A stretch of 64,000 bases of DNA from Verrucomicrobiota bacterium (GCA_963205455.1 CAUJJL010000069.1:29914-93913), one strand, 5' to 3'. Shown: positions 18,362 through 27,508, counted from the stretch's first letter. Numbers and translations: made by a program. The notes: generated from the sequence alone by a model not told the origin.

Positions 18362-19054
18362 ATGTCGGCCCCGCGACAAACAATCCTGGTGGTGGAAGAC
18401 GAGGCTTCGATCGCCGAGACGATCACCTACGCGCTGCAGACGGAGGGATTCATTCCCGTATGGAAACGCACGGGACGCGATGCACTCGCCATACTCGACA
18501 CGCAGCCGGTAGCCCTCGTGGTACTCGACGTCGGACTTCCGGACCAAAGCGGCTTCGATGTCTGCCGCGAGATGCGCAAGCGACATGAGGTGCCTGTGAT
18601 CTTTCTGACGGCACGCAGCGGCGAGGTCGACCGTATCGTCGGCCTCGAACTCGGTGCCGATGACTACGTGGCCAAACCCTTCAGTCCCCGTGAGCTCACC
18701 GCCCGCGTGCGCGCCGTGCTGCGCCGCACCAGCGGCAATGGTGGCACAAAGTCCCCGGCGACACCGGCGGGATGGACGCACGACGAAGGCAGATGCCGCA
18801 TCACTTTCCACGGTCAGCCACTCGATCTCACCCGCAACGAATACCGGCTGCTCGCCGCACTGCTGGCCACGCCGGGCAGGGTGTTCAGCCGCGAACAGTT
18901 GATGGCCACGGCTTGGGAGGACCCTGGCGCAGCACTCGATCGTACGGTGGACGCACACATCAAGACGGTCCGCGCCAAACTGCGCCTGGCCGCACCCGAT
19001 GCCGACCCGATCCTGACACACCGTGGGCTGGGTTATTCGCTTCGCGACTCGTGA
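18362..19054 (+). CDS. creB: Response regulator CreB (OmpR family)
   Basis: This 230-residue OmpR/PhoB-type regulator has a receiver domain with the acidic pair in VVEDEAS, phosphoacceptor Asp56 (VVLDVGLPD) and Lys near residue 105 (DDYVAKPFS), followed by a winged-helix DNA-binding domain ending HRGLGYSLRDS. Its stop overlaps the start of the sensor kinase gene as GTGA, and a CreD homologue follows, so the set matches creB-creC-creD. The target motif predicted for CreB, TTCAC-N6-TTCAC, is present upstream of creD but I do not see it upstream of creB itself. Confidence 0.88.
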   Translation: MSAPRQTILVVEDEASIAETITYALQTEGFIPVWKRTGRDALAILDTQPVALVVLDVGLPDQSGFDVCREMRKRHEVPVIFLTARSGEVDRIVGLELGADDYVAKPFSPRELTARVRAVLRRTSGNGGTKSPATPAGWTHDEGRCRITFHGQPLDLTRNEYRLLAALLATPGRVFSREQLMATAWEDPGAALDRTVDAHIKTVRAKLRLAAPDADPILTHRGLGYSLRDS

Positions 19055-20418
19055 GAATCCGTACCGCCATCTTCGGAGTCTATGTGGTCGCCTCAGCGGC
19101 GGGATTGGTGGTGGTCATGTCCCTGGTCCTTCGCGACGTCCGCCTTCGCTACGTCGAGTCTATGCGGCGCACCATGGGCGACACTGCTGCCTACCTGGCG
19201 GCGTTTTCCACCCCCCTGACGCCCGGCGAAGACTGGACACGCAAACTCGTCACGCTGCCCCGCGAGTCGGACTTGTTGCGCACCTTCGCCTGCGATCGCG
19301 AGGGTCTCGTGCTCTTTGATTCGGCTGCACGCGACAAGGGAGCGACCTATCAATGGACCATGTTCGGCGGTGGGCGTCGGGCTTCAGAGAACTACACACA
19401 AGCCAACGTGGCGGTCGTGGATGGAGAGCTGCGCGTGGTTGCCGCGGTTCGCAGCGACGGACATCTCGTCGGTTGGGTCGGAGTCGGGCGCAGGCTGGCA
19501 ACCGTGAACGAAGGCGTGCGCGAGGCGCGCTGGCGGCTCGTGTTCTACACCGGAGGCGTGGCCTTGATCATGGTCATGGCCGGCTGGTGGATCGCCACTC
19601 GCCTGACGCATTCGCTTGAGCGCCTGACCGCCCACGTACGCGATATTCGCGACGGACGGCCTACGGTGCCGATCAAGTCCCGGGCGCGGGAAATCGCGAC
19701 GTTAAGCCAGGCCTTCGAGGAGATGCGTGACGCGCTCGAGGGAAGGCAACATGTTGAACGCTACACCCAATCCCTCGCTCACGAGGTGAAGGCGCCGCTT
19801 GCCGCGATTCGCGGCGCCGCGGAGCTGCTCGATGAGCCCATGCCCGAGGAGCAGCGTGCGAAGTTTCTGCTCAACATCCGCACCGAGGCGGCGCGCATTC
19901 AACGGATCATCGACCGTCTGCTGGAATTGTCGTCGCTGGAAGCCCGAAAACGGCTCCGCCAGACGGAGACCGTTGCGTCCGCAAGCCTTGCTGCCGAGGC
20001 CGCCGAAGTTGTCCGTCCTGTCGCATCCGCACACGGCATCGTGCTAAGGATCGCCGACGAAAGCGACACGCTTGTGCGGGGAGAAACCGTGCTGTTGCGC
20101 GAGGCGTTGGTGAACCTGCTGCAGAACGCGATCGAATTTTCGCCTCCGGGAAGCGAGATCTTGCTGACGGTGCAGGCGCGTGAGCAGAAAGTGTTTTTCA
20201 CGGTCGACGATCGTGGAGCCGGAGTTCCGATCTACGCGTTGCCGCGGGTGTTCGAACGCTTTTATTCCCTGCCTCGACCGGGCACTGAAAAGAAGAGCAC
20301 GGGACTCGGCCTGGCGCTGGTACGGGAGATTGCGCATCTCCACGGCGGGGATGCCACGCTGGAGAACCGCGAAGGAGGAGGCGTCCGGGCGATCTTCTGG
20401 GTGCCGGTCGGTACGTGA
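19051..20418 (+). CDS. creC: Sensor histidine kinase CreC
   Basis: This 455-residue kinase has two membrane spans (about residues 5-28 and 168-188) enclosing a periplasmic sensor domain, then a HAMP segment, a phosphoacceptor region with His244 in SLAHEVKAPLAAIRG, and an HATPase domain with N box LLQNAIEFSPPG, G1 DDRGAGV and G2 GLGLALVREI. The start is GTG, overlapping the creB stop. In enterobacteria CreC responds to carbon and energy state and in others to envelope or beta-lactam stress; the signal here is unknown. Confidence 0.87.
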   Translation: MRIRTAIFGVYVVASAAGLVVVMSLVLRDVRLRYVESMRRTMGDTAAYLAAFSTPLTPGEDWTRKLVTLPRESDLLRTFACDREGLVLFDSAARDKGATYQWTMFGGGRRASENYTQANVAVVDGELRVVAAVRSDGHLVGWVGVGRRLATVNEGVREARWRLVFYTGGVALIMVMAGWWIATRLTHSLERLTAHVRDIRDGRPTVPIKSRAREIATLSQAFEEMRDALEGRQHVERYTQSLAHEVKAPLAAIRGAAELLDEPMPEEQRAKFLLNIRTEAARIQRIIDRLLELSSLEARKRLRQTETVASASLAAEAAEVVRPVASAHGIVLRIADESDTLVRGETVLLREALVNLLQNAIEFSPPGSEILLTVQAREQKVFFTVDDRGAGVPIYALPRVFERFYSLPRPGTEKKSTGLGLALVREIAHLHGGDATLENREGGGVRAIFWVPVGT

Positions 20419-20491
20419 TCGACAACCCTACGCCTCGAAACGCCCACGAGTCGGGAGGCATCTCAGACGCGATCTGAGATTTCCCGGAGAA

Positions 20492-20518
20492 TTCACTCCC
20501 GCTTCACATTGCCTTCAC
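20492..20518 (+). promoter_or_regulatory. CreB binding array: three TTCAC half-sites at 11-bp spacing (cre-tag)
   Basis: TTCAC occurs at 20492-20496, 20503-20507 and 20514-20518, each pair separated by exactly six bases. This gives two overlapping matches to the published CreB/BlrA box TTCAC-N6-TTCAC. The array ends 22 bp before the creD ATG and follows the CreBC genes, the expected place for a CreB-activated promoter. The exact 11-bp phasing places the half-sites on the same helix face. The nearness to the start suggests a short 5' leader or a start further inside creD. Confidence 0.8.
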
Positions 20519-20540
20519 ACAGCCCGGTCAAAGTGTGGGC

Positions 20541-21266
20541 ATGGAAAACGCACTTCCTCCGCCGATCCCAAATCCTTCCAGCCAGAATCGTGTTTCGCCT
20601 CCGCCGATCCGACGCAACACCGTGACGCTCAAGCTCCTCTTCATTGCCGGGCTGGTGCTGCTGCTTCAGTTCCCGTTGGGCCTCATCAACCAACTGCGGC
20701 AGGAGAGGAGTCGCAATCGCGAGGCAGCCTACGCGCGTCAGAGTGAGGCCATTTTCCATCAGGAAAGAGCGACGAACACCACCTACAACCCGGCTCGTGC
20801 GGCAGCCGAAGGTTACCGGATGGTCGAACGCGCACTGAAACACAGCGCGTTGGTGCTGACTCTGGTGTTTGCGGCATTTTTCCTGTTCGAGACGCTCGCA
20901 GGACTCCGACTTCACGCGGTGCACTACATCCTTGTAGGGGCCGCGCTCTGCCTCTTCTACCTTGCCCTGCTGACGCTCGGTGAATGGATGCCGCCTGGGC
21001 CTGCCTACGTCACGGCTGCTGCAGCGTCGTCCCTCCTCATTGTCTGCTACAGTATTTCCATCCTCCAAAGCCATGCCCGGGCAACCTCGATCGCCGCGCT
21101 CCTGCTCGTGGTGCACAGCGTGCTCTACGTGGTCCTGCGCATGGAGGACTTCGCGCTGCTCGCAGGGACGGCAACGCTCTTCGTCGTGCTCGCTTCCATC
21201 ATGTTCTTCACCCGCAAGGTTGACTGGTTTGCGCAGGAGGCGGGCACGAAGTCACCCGCATCCTGA
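20541..21266 (+). CDS. creD: Inner membrane protein CreD homologue lacking most of the periplasmic domain
   Basis: This 241-residue protein has a first membrane span near residues 31-50, a loop of only ~50 residues, then five closely spaced spans from about residue 103. The part from FFLFETLAGLRLHAVHYILVG onward, ending FFTRKVDWFAQ, matches the C-terminal membrane bundle of CreD (E. coli about 450 residues, 'FVFETL..RLHPMQYLLVG', 'FVTRNIDWYA'). The large periplasmic domain between span 1 and the bundle is essentially missing. I chose the ATG at 20541 over a GTG two codons earlier. It is expected to be CreBC-activated through the TTCAC array immediately upstream. Confidence 0.8.
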   Translation: MENALPPPIPNPSSQNRVSPPPIRRNTVTLKLLFIAGLVLLLQFPLGLINQLRQERSRNREAAYARQSEAIFHQERATNTTYNPARAAAEGYRMVERALKHSALVLTLVFAAFFLFETLAGLRLHAVHYILVGAALCLFYLALLTLGEWMPPGPAYVTAAAASSLLIVCYSISILQSHARATSIAALLLVVHSVLYVVLRMEDFALLAGTATLFVVLASIMFFTRKVDWFAQEAGTKSPAS

Positions 21267-21376
21267 CGGTCGTCGCAGCGCCGGAACCGTTGCTCGTTGT
21301 TTCGCATCAAATTATTTTTCAGTATCTTACACGCTTCGCTTTGCCAATTTTTCTACGATGACTACCTCTTGCGCCC

Positions 21377-22399
21377 ATGAAGAAGATTGGATTTCTGTCC
21401 TTTGGTCATTGGACGCCTTCACCGCAATCACAGGCACGCTCGGCCTCGGATGTGCTGCTTCAGTCGATCGACCTGGCGGTTGAGGCCGAGCGACTCGGGA
21501 TGGACGGAGCCTATTTTCGCGTTCATCATTTTGCGCGACAGCTCGGCTCCCCCTTTCCGCTGCTGGCTGCCGTCGGCGCTAGAACCAGGAAGATCGAGAT
21601 CGGAACCGCGGTCATCGACATGCGCTACGAGAATCCGTACTACATGGCGGAGGACGCCGGCGCTGCGGATCTCATCGCAGGCTCCCGCCTGCAGCTCGGC
21701 ATCAGTCGCGGTTCACCGGAGCAGGTGATCGACGGATGGCGTCACTTTGGACATCAGCCCAAGACCGGAGAGGACGATGCCGCGATGGGACGGCGCCACG
21801 CCGAAACCTTTCTGGAACTCCTCCGGGGAAAAGGATTCGCGACGCCCAATCCGCGTCCGATGTTTCCCAACCCTCCGGGGCTCCTGCGGCTTGAACCCTA
21901 TTCGGCAGGATTGCGGGAGCGGATCTGGTGGGGCTCCGCAACGAACGCGACGGCCGTCTGGGCGGCGAAACAGGGCATGAATCTGCAGAGTTCGACGTTG
22001 AAGTTCGACGAAACCGGCGAGCCCCTGCATATCCAGCAAGCCGCACAAATCCGGGCGTTTCGCGCAGCCTGGGCGGAGGCTGGTCACGCACGCGTTCCCC
22101 GTGTGTCCGTGAGCCGCAGCATCTTTGCCCTGATGAACGACCGCGACCGTGCCTATTTCGGTCAGGATGAAGAGCCCACGGATCAGATTGGCTTCCTCGA
22201 TGCCACGACCCGCGCCGTCTTTGGAAGAAGTTACGCGGCGGAGCCGGACGTCTTGATCGAACAACTGCGAAAGGACGAGGCCATTGCCGAGGCAGACACA
22301 CTCCTGCTCACAATCCCCAATCAACTCGGCGTGGCCTACAACGTGCACGTCATGGAATCCATCCTCACCCACGTTGCCCCAGGTCTTGGCTGGAGGTGA
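21377..22399 (+). CDS. LLM-class flavin-dependent oxidoreductase (luciferase-like)
   Basis: This 340-residue protein is a TIM-barrel flavin monooxygenase of the bacterial luciferase superfamily. It shows an FGHWTP-type N-terminal strand, GMDGAYFRVHHFARQLGSPFPLLAAV, IGTAVIDMRYENPYYMAEDAGAAD and RLQLGISRGSPEQV, which together form the FMNH2 pocket. Such enzymes use reduced flavin (or F420) for monooxygenation or related reactions; the substrate cannot be inferred. It stands alone after creD, with a 110-bp AT-richer leader that probably contains its promoter. Confidence 0.85.
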   Translation: MKKIGFLSFGHWTPSPQSQARSASDVLLQSIDLAVEAERLGMDGAYFRVHHFARQLGSPFPLLAAVGARTRKIEIGTAVIDMRYENPYYMAEDAGAADLIAGSRLQLGISRGSPEQVIDGWRHFGHQPKTGEDDAAMGRRHAETFLELLRGKGFATPNPRPMFPNPPGLLRLEPYSAGLRERIWWGSATNATAVWAAKQGMNLQSSTLKFDETGEPLHIQQAAQIRAFRAAWAEAGHARVPRVSVSRSIFALMNDRDRAYFGQDEEPTDQIGFLDATTRAVFGRSYAAEPDVLIEQLRKDEAIAEADTLLLTIPNQLGVAYNVHVMESILTHVAPGLGWR

Positions 22400-22500
22400 A
22401 TGCATTCCTTGCCATCTCGACGCTGACGATCGAAATCTCCTGAACTCCTCACTCCGTCGAGATATCTCTGTTTTGCTCCTTGAGTCCGTTTGCATGAAAC

Positions 22501-22531
22501 GGGTGGCTGACGCCGAGGAGGTCAGCCACCC
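22501..22531. terminator. Strong hairpin between convergent LLM oxidoreductase and TonB receptor genes
   Basis: GGGTGGCTGAC and GTCAGCCACCC form a perfect 11-bp stem around a 9-base loop, in the 201-bp gap where the two convergent genes end. Neither strand has a clear T-tract after the stem, so it may be a bidirectional terminator or a 3'-end stabiliser. The rest of the gap holds no recognised feature. Confidence 0.5.
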
Positions 22532-22600
22532 GAAAGGATCTCGTAGTACCCGAAGACTATCTTCTGCGAGTCGTGCTTCGTCCACCGACTATGGAAGTGG

Positions 22601-25600
22601 TTACAAATCGAATGTCACTGTGAGCATATAGCGGCGTGGTGCCTGGTGACGGAATGCGTTGGGCACCTCGGTTCCGAGCCCGGCATTGAAGGAGTAGTTG
22701 GTGAAGACCACGTCGCGGTCGTTGAGAAGATTGGACACATTGAGCTGGTACCGCGTACGGACCTTGCCTAGGAGGTGGGTGAAGCTCACGTGGCTCGATA
22801 CAAGCACATAGGAATTCGAATAGAGGTAGTCGAAGGGCAGGTTCCGGCGGTTGCCGATGAGTTGGCGACCGCGGAAATTCGCGCCGCCGCCAACCGCGAA
22901 GCCCTTCAGCCATCCATCGCGAAAGGAGTAGGTCGTATAGGCGTTTGCGGTGTAGTCAGGAGTGTTGTTTAGCCGGCGCCCGTCCGTGTAGCCCTGCAGC
23001 GTGCTTTCGATATCGAGGATATTCTGGGCAATCGCCGCACTATTCGGAATGGCGGGATTGTTGGCACCGGCGCGCCATTCGGCGATGTTGGCATCGTAGT
23101 AGCCACGGAGTCCTTCGCCGATGTTCGATTGTTCGGTCTCAGGACGCGCATAATTGAACATCAGTCGCCAGTTGCGGGTCAGGTTCGCCGTGAGGTCGAT
23201 TTCAAGGCCGTGTCCCTTGTAGCTCTCGGTGTCGCGATACCCGCTTAGGGTACGCTCCGGTTTACTGAGATCGGTCCAGATCAGGTTGATGTCGGTAAGA
23301 TTGTCGCCAGCACGCGGACGATCGACCTGCTCGGTGAAGTAGTAACCGATGCTGCCCGACACCTTGCCTCCGAACAATTCAAGTTTCAATCCAAGGTCCA
23401 CCCCCTCGTTGGAAGAGTTTTCTATGGGAGTGCCATCGATGCGATTGTCACCGTAGCCTGGGGCATTGAATCCTTGGGAATAGTTGACGTAGGGCCCCAC
23501 CCAAGGGACAGGAAACCAGACGGCGCCGGCCGAGTACGTGCCAAGACTAAAATCAGTGGTGTCAATGGTGCCGGGTCCACCTGAAGCGCCGATGATGGGC
23601 GTGCCGTCCGGATTGGTGCCGATGCCACCCCAGGTTTCGCGGTGATAGTCGTCATAGCGATATCCCAGCAGCACCGACAGCTTGCCATCAAAAAGGGACA
23701 ACGCGGAGGCAATCTGGCTGTAAAAGAGTTCCTGTCGCTCCGTGTCGTCGTTGATCTTGATCCATCGGTAATCACCTCCATTCGAAGTCAGCTGGTCAAA
23801 CATCTGCGGATTGCGGGGAGCATCCCAGTACTGCCGGACCATGAGTACATTCGCGGCAGCGTTGCCGTTGGGAACAGCCGCGTTATTGACGCGGCCTACA
23901 CGATAGTCGGTGGGATGATACTCATCCGTGCGAAATCCGCTGATGAAACTGAGGCTGTGACGCAGCCACTTGAACTGAGCGCGGTGGGCGAGGCTCAGGC
24001 GGAGATCGCCAAGGCGATTGGGGCGATCGAGGAGATTCGTATTAACGTCGGTAAAAACCTTGCCGAAGTTGGGATTGGGCTCGAGCCCGCCCTTGGCACT
24101 GGGGCGCATCGTGTTCACGTCGATCCGGTGAACATTCCACATGCGGACATTGCCCCTGCGGGTCTGCTGTTGGTAATTGTAGGCAAGCTGGGCGATAACT
24201 CCGCCCTTAAACTGGTGCTCAGCGTAAATGGTCCAAGTCTTGTACTTGGCGGCGACAAAGGCATCTGGCGGCTGTTGGCTGTACTCAAGACTTGGGAGTG
24301 AGGGAAAGTTGGTGATTGGACGGCCCTCCGGAAGCAGGGTAAGGCCCGTGCCGGTTGACTGATAGAAGCCGCGCCAGTTGACGACCTGGCCAACGTTCGG
24401 ATCCCAGACGAGATAGTCGTTGCTGGCAGTGCCGTTAAGCCGCGCGACGCCGGTGCCGGAAGTGGACGGCGCGGTCACACCGTTGTAAATGGTCGTCCGA
24501 TTCCAGTTGGAACTTTGATCCGTGAAACTCTGTGCAAAGGCATAGCGAAGGTAGCGCCCCTGTTCGTATTCGGCCCGGATCTGGGTGTTGCGCGACACGC
24601 GAAAAGTCGCCGCGATGTGACGACCGTCACGTTGCGCGTCATCGTAGTCGCGCCAGCCGCCCAGGCGGTCGTGGAGAATGTTGATGCGAACGGCAAGGCG
24701 GTCGCCAACCGGCTGGTTGAGATCGAGGGATGCGCGGTAGCCACCCCAGGAGTCAGCGCGAATCTGGAGGCTGCGCTTGGGAACAAACAAGGCCTGCTTT
24801 GACCAGGTGGTATTGACGCCACCGGGATTGGCATCACCGAAGAGGATGGCGTTTGGACCGCGGGCAAATTCGAGACGCTCCGTGGAATAACTGTCGCTGG
24901 AGACGTACCAGCGGAAATAGTTCCGGCTGGGGAAGCTCGAGCCGAGACCGCGCATGTTGACATTGTGCTCACCGCTTGCGCCCCCCCCAGTATCACCAAC
25001 GGGAATGGCATTGGGCGCCCATTCAGCAGCGGAGGAAAAACTGGTGGCGGCGATATCGTCGAGAAATTCTCGCGTCATGATTGTGACCGCGGAAGGCGTT
25101 TCCTTGAGCGGAGCATCGATGCGCCCGCCCGCGAGCGCGCTGGAGGCGGTGTAGCCGACATCGCGGTCGGAAGTGACCTCAAAGGAGGAAAGTGTGATGA
25201 CGGATTCCTTTTCGGGGACCGTTTGCGCAGACAAAGGGGCGGCAACAAGGGCCGCGAGTGCGGATAGCCAGGTGGCTGAGGAAAGGGGACGAACGGAAGT
25301 CATGCTGTCTGTAGAGGTGGAACTTGGATTGGCAGGCGATTCGGAATGGGGACGAGAGCGCAGTTTCAGCATCAGGGTGCCTGTCCGCGCATCCTTGAGT
25401 ACAACCAGTGGCGTGGCGGCGACCATGCGCTCAAGCGCGGCTCGCGGAGGCAGCGTATCAGAGATCGCTGCAGTGCGAATCTCCCGTACCTGTTCGAGAA
25501 CGTAGACAAGCGGCATGCCAGCTTGCCTGGAGAATTGCTCCAGCGTATCCGCCGCATCCCCAGCAGGAATCTGAAACGCCCGCGACTGGCCAGACGGGCG

Positions 25601-25666
25601 TGCTGCGGCGCTCGCAAGATGTGCGACGGCAACACAACAGAAGGCAATGAAGCGAAGGATACGCAT
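22601..25666 (-). CDS. TonB-dependent receptor with STN signalling domain (FecA-like)
   Basis: From the ATG giving MRILRFIAFC the protein has 1021 residues: a signal peptide (1-21), an STN domain (about 25-105, ending in a stretch like TLMLKLRSR), a Pro/Ser-rich linker, a plug domain starting SSFEVTSDRD with ETPSAVTIMTREFLDD, and a long beta-barrel ending in an aromatic C-terminus (RYMLTVTFDL). STN domains contact a FecR anti-sigma factor, and fecI/fecR homologues start 241 bp away on the opposite strand. The ligand is not evident; siderophore or carbohydrate are both possible. Oddly, a second complete signal-peptide-like segment starts at internal Met122, just before the plug. Confidence 0.88.
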   Translation of the reverse strand: MRILRFIAFCCVAVAHLASAAARPSGQSRAFQIPAGDAADTLEQFSRQAGMPLVYVLEQVREIRTAAISDTLPPRAALERMVAATPLVVLKDARTGTLMLKLRSRPHSESPANPSSTSTDSMTSVRPLSSATWLSALAALVAAPLSAQTVPEKESVITLSSFEVTSDRDVGYTASSALAGGRIDAPLKETPSAVTIMTREFLDDIAATSFSSAAEWAPNAIPVGDTGGGASGEHNVNMRGLGSSFPSRNYFRWYVSSDSYSTERLEFARGPNAILFGDANPGGVNTTWSKQALFVPKRSLQIRADSWGGYRASLDLNQPVGDRLAVRINILHDRLGGWRDYDDAQRDGRHIAATFRVSRNTQIRAEYEQGRYLRYAFAQSFTDQSSNWNRTTIYNGVTAPSTSGTGVARLNGTASNDYLVWDPNVGQVVNWRGFYQSTGTGLTLLPEGRPITNFPSLPSLEYSQQPPDAFVAAKYKTWTIYAEHQFKGGVIAQLAYNYQQQTRRGNVRMWNVHRIDVNTMRPSAKGGLEPNPNFGKVFTDVNTNLLDRPNRLGDLRLSLAHRAQFKWLRHSLSFISGFRTDEYHPTDYRVGRVNNAAVPNGNAAANVLMVRQYWDAPRNPQMFDQLTSNGGDYRWIKINDDTERQELFYSQIASALSLFDGKLSVLLGYRYDDYHRETWGGIGTNPDGTPIIGASGGPGTIDTTDFSLGTYSAGAVWFPVPWVGPYVNYSQGFNAPGYGDNRIDGTPIENSSNEGVDLGLKLELFGGKVSGSIGYYFTEQVDRPRAGDNLTDINLIWTDLSKPERTLSGYRDTESYKGHGLEIDLTANLTRNWRLMFNYARPETEQSNIGEGLRGYYDANIAEWRAGANNPAIPNSAAIAQNILDIESTLQGYTDGRRLNNTPDYTANAYTTYSFRDGWLKGFAVGGGANFRGRQLIGNRRNLPFDYLYSNSYVLVSSHVSFTHLLGKVRTRYQLNVSNLLNDRDVVFTNYSFNAGLGTEVPNAFRHQAPRRYMLTVTFDL

Positions 25667-25907
25667 GCCGGTTGCCTGCGAATTCTCGCTCGGCACGGCA
25701 GTGCTATACGCGAGACCGACCGGAGCGCAAGCCGACATGAAACGAGGGAAAGGCGGGAAATTGCCACGTGCTTTGTGAAGTACGTCGTTATCGCAGGGAT
25801 CTTCCGCTACGCACCATCCGAAGAAATGTTGATTTTTTCCGGGGTGCAGTCTTGCCAGGACAGGTAGGACCGATGACCGTTGCAAAACGCCCTCTTTCCG
25901 CCCCGAA

Positions 25908-26453
25908 ATGCCTCCTCAAGATTCAGAGACATCCACCTGGTTTTGCCGTGAGGTGCAGCCACACGAGAGCACGCTGCGCCACTATCTGCTCGGTGTTGCG
26001 CGGGTTTCGGATGTCGATGACCTCGTGCAGGAAAGCTACCGACGGCTGCTCCGGATGAGAGAAGCCGGTCGTGTACGCTCGACACGAGGGCTGCTGTTCA
26101 CAATGGCGCGCAACGCTGCACATGATCTTTTCCGGCGACGCGGCACGGCCCGCCTGGAACCCGTAACGGAAAACGAATATGTGAGCGTCTTGGATGATAC
26201 ACCCGGTGCGGACGAGATCGCAAGCCGACGACAGGAGGTCGAACTCCTGACCGAGGCGATCCAGACCCTGCCGGATCGTTGTCGCACCGTGTTTATCCTA
26301 CGCCAGTTCGAAAATCTCTCGCAACGCGAGATCGCCGCCCGACTCGGTATCGCCGAGCATACTGTGGAATCGCAGCTTACGAAGGCACTCCATCGTTGCC
26401 GGGACTACTTCGCCGCACACGGTGCACTGCGTGAGAAGGAGGACAAGACATGA
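25908..26453 (+). CDS. FecI-type ECF sigma factor
   Basis: This 181-residue sigma-70-family protein has region 2 (about residues 18-85, with LVQESYRRLLRM and FTMARNAAHDLFRRR) and region 4 (about 110-165, with LPDRCRTVFILRQFENLSQREIAARLGI). The fused context with fecR downstream, overlapping as ATGA, and a divergent TonB receptor with an STN domain identifies it as an iron-starvation-type cell-surface signalling sigma factor. Its likely target is the receptor promoter in the 241-bp divergent region. Confidence 0.88.
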   Translation: MPPQDSETSTWFCREVQPHESTLRHYLLGVARVSDVDDLVQESYRRLLRMREAGRVRSTRGLLFTMARNAAHDLFRRRGTARLEPVTENEYVSVLDDTPGADEIASRRQEVELLTEAIQTLPDRCRTVFILRQFENLSQREIAARLGIAEHTVESQLTKALHRCRDYFAAHGALREKEDKT

Positions 26454-27481
26454 GCAAACCGCTGCGCTCATCATTTGAACCAGAGGACGACATTCGAGAG
26501 GCAGCCTCGCGATGGATCGTGCGCCAGGATCGCGCCCTGACCGAGGAAGAGCAACGCGAGCTCAACATCTGGCTCGGGGCTGATCCAAGGCATCGGGCCG
26601 AGTACCAGCGCGCCCGGAGCCTGTGGCAAACTACGCGCGCAATAGGAGCGGCGATGCGACAGCTGCCCGCAACTGATTCCCCGAGTGCGGCTTCCCGGGG
26701 ACCATGGGCGGCCATTGCCCTGCTGGCTGCCGCGGCGGTTGTGATCGGGATATTTCTCCTTCCGCAAGCACGGATCCCTGTCGGGGATCTGCACGAATCC
26801 AAGATCGCGCAGGCACCCAAACCTGTGTCGCACACGCGCACGCTCGAAGATGGTACGATAGTGAGCCTGCGAGGGGACGCCGAGATCGACGTGCACTTCT
26901 CGAAGAACGAGCGTCGCGTCCAAATGTTGCGGGGTGAATCGTATTTTGCGGTCACACCAAACCGTGATCGACCCTTCATTGTCGATGTAGGCAGCACCCA
27001 GATCAGGGTGGTGGGGACGTCGTTCGCCATACGTTTTGAGCCGAAGGCAATCGAAGTACTCGTCACGGAGGGCACCGTGCACGTCAATCCGTCGCAGGCA
27101 GACGATAGCCTCACGCCGAATTCATCCGAATCGGCCACGTCTGCCGTCGTGACCGCCGGGCATCGCGCGTCGGTGCGGCCCTACGGCGACGAAAACCGTG
27201 TCACGGTGGAACCCGCGTCGCGCAGCGAAATTCACAGTGAACTCGCATGGAACGAGCCCATGTTTGAACTGGCGGGCGCGAGCCTTGGCGAATTGGCGGC
27301 CCGCTTCTCCCGCGCCACAGGGCGCACGATCGAAATCGCCCCGTCTCTTGCGACCGCCCGCCTGGGGGGCCAACTGCCTGCGAGCGACGTCGAGGGATTC
27401 GTGACGGCGATCGAGACAATCTATTCGGTGAAAGCCGAGAGGCGCCCAGACGGATCGATCCTGTTGCGCAGCGCGCAGTAG
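26450..27481 (+). CDS. FecR-type anti-sigma factor
   Basis: This 343-residue protein has an N-terminal cytoplasmic anti-sigma domain with the DUF4880 pattern (EAASRWIVRQDR...LNIWLGADPRHRAEYQRA), one membrane span (about residues 86-105) and a periplasmic FecR domain (LEDGTIVSLRGDAEIDVHF, GESYFAVTPNRDRPFIVDVG, VVGTSFAIR). The C-terminal ~70 residues resemble an STN-like domain (LGELAARFSRATGRTIEIAP), expected to contact the receptor. Its start overlaps the sigma factor stop by 4 bp. Confidence 0.9.
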   Translation: MSKPLRSSFEPEDDIREAASRWIVRQDRALTEEEQRELNIWLGADPRHRAEYQRARSLWQTTRAIGAAMRQLPATDSPSAASRGPWAAIALLAAAAVVIGIFLLPQARIPVGDLHESKIAQAPKPVSHTRTLEDGTIVSLRGDAEIDVHFSKNERRVQMLRGESYFAVTPNRDRPFIVDVGSTQIRVVGTSFAIRFEPKAIEVLVTEGTVHVNPSQADDSLTPNSSESATSAVVTAGHRASVRPYGDENRVTVEPASRSEIHSELAWNEPMFELAGASLGELAARFSRATGRTIEIAPSLATARLGGQLPASDVEGFVTAIETIYSVKAERRPDGSILLRSAQ

Positions 27482-27508
27482 TGCCTCAACGCATTGTCTC
27501 TCCAAAGA

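Noticed and set aside
18772..19050. Upstream in-frame extension of creC inside creB
   Set aside because: It is an Arg/His-rich reading of creB in another frame; the GTGA overlap gives the correct kinase start with its membrane span.
25756..25786. A GGAAAT element followed by CGTC as a possible FecI-type promoter
   Set aside because: The spacing (about 21 bp) is longer than the usual ECF spacing and the -10 match is poor.
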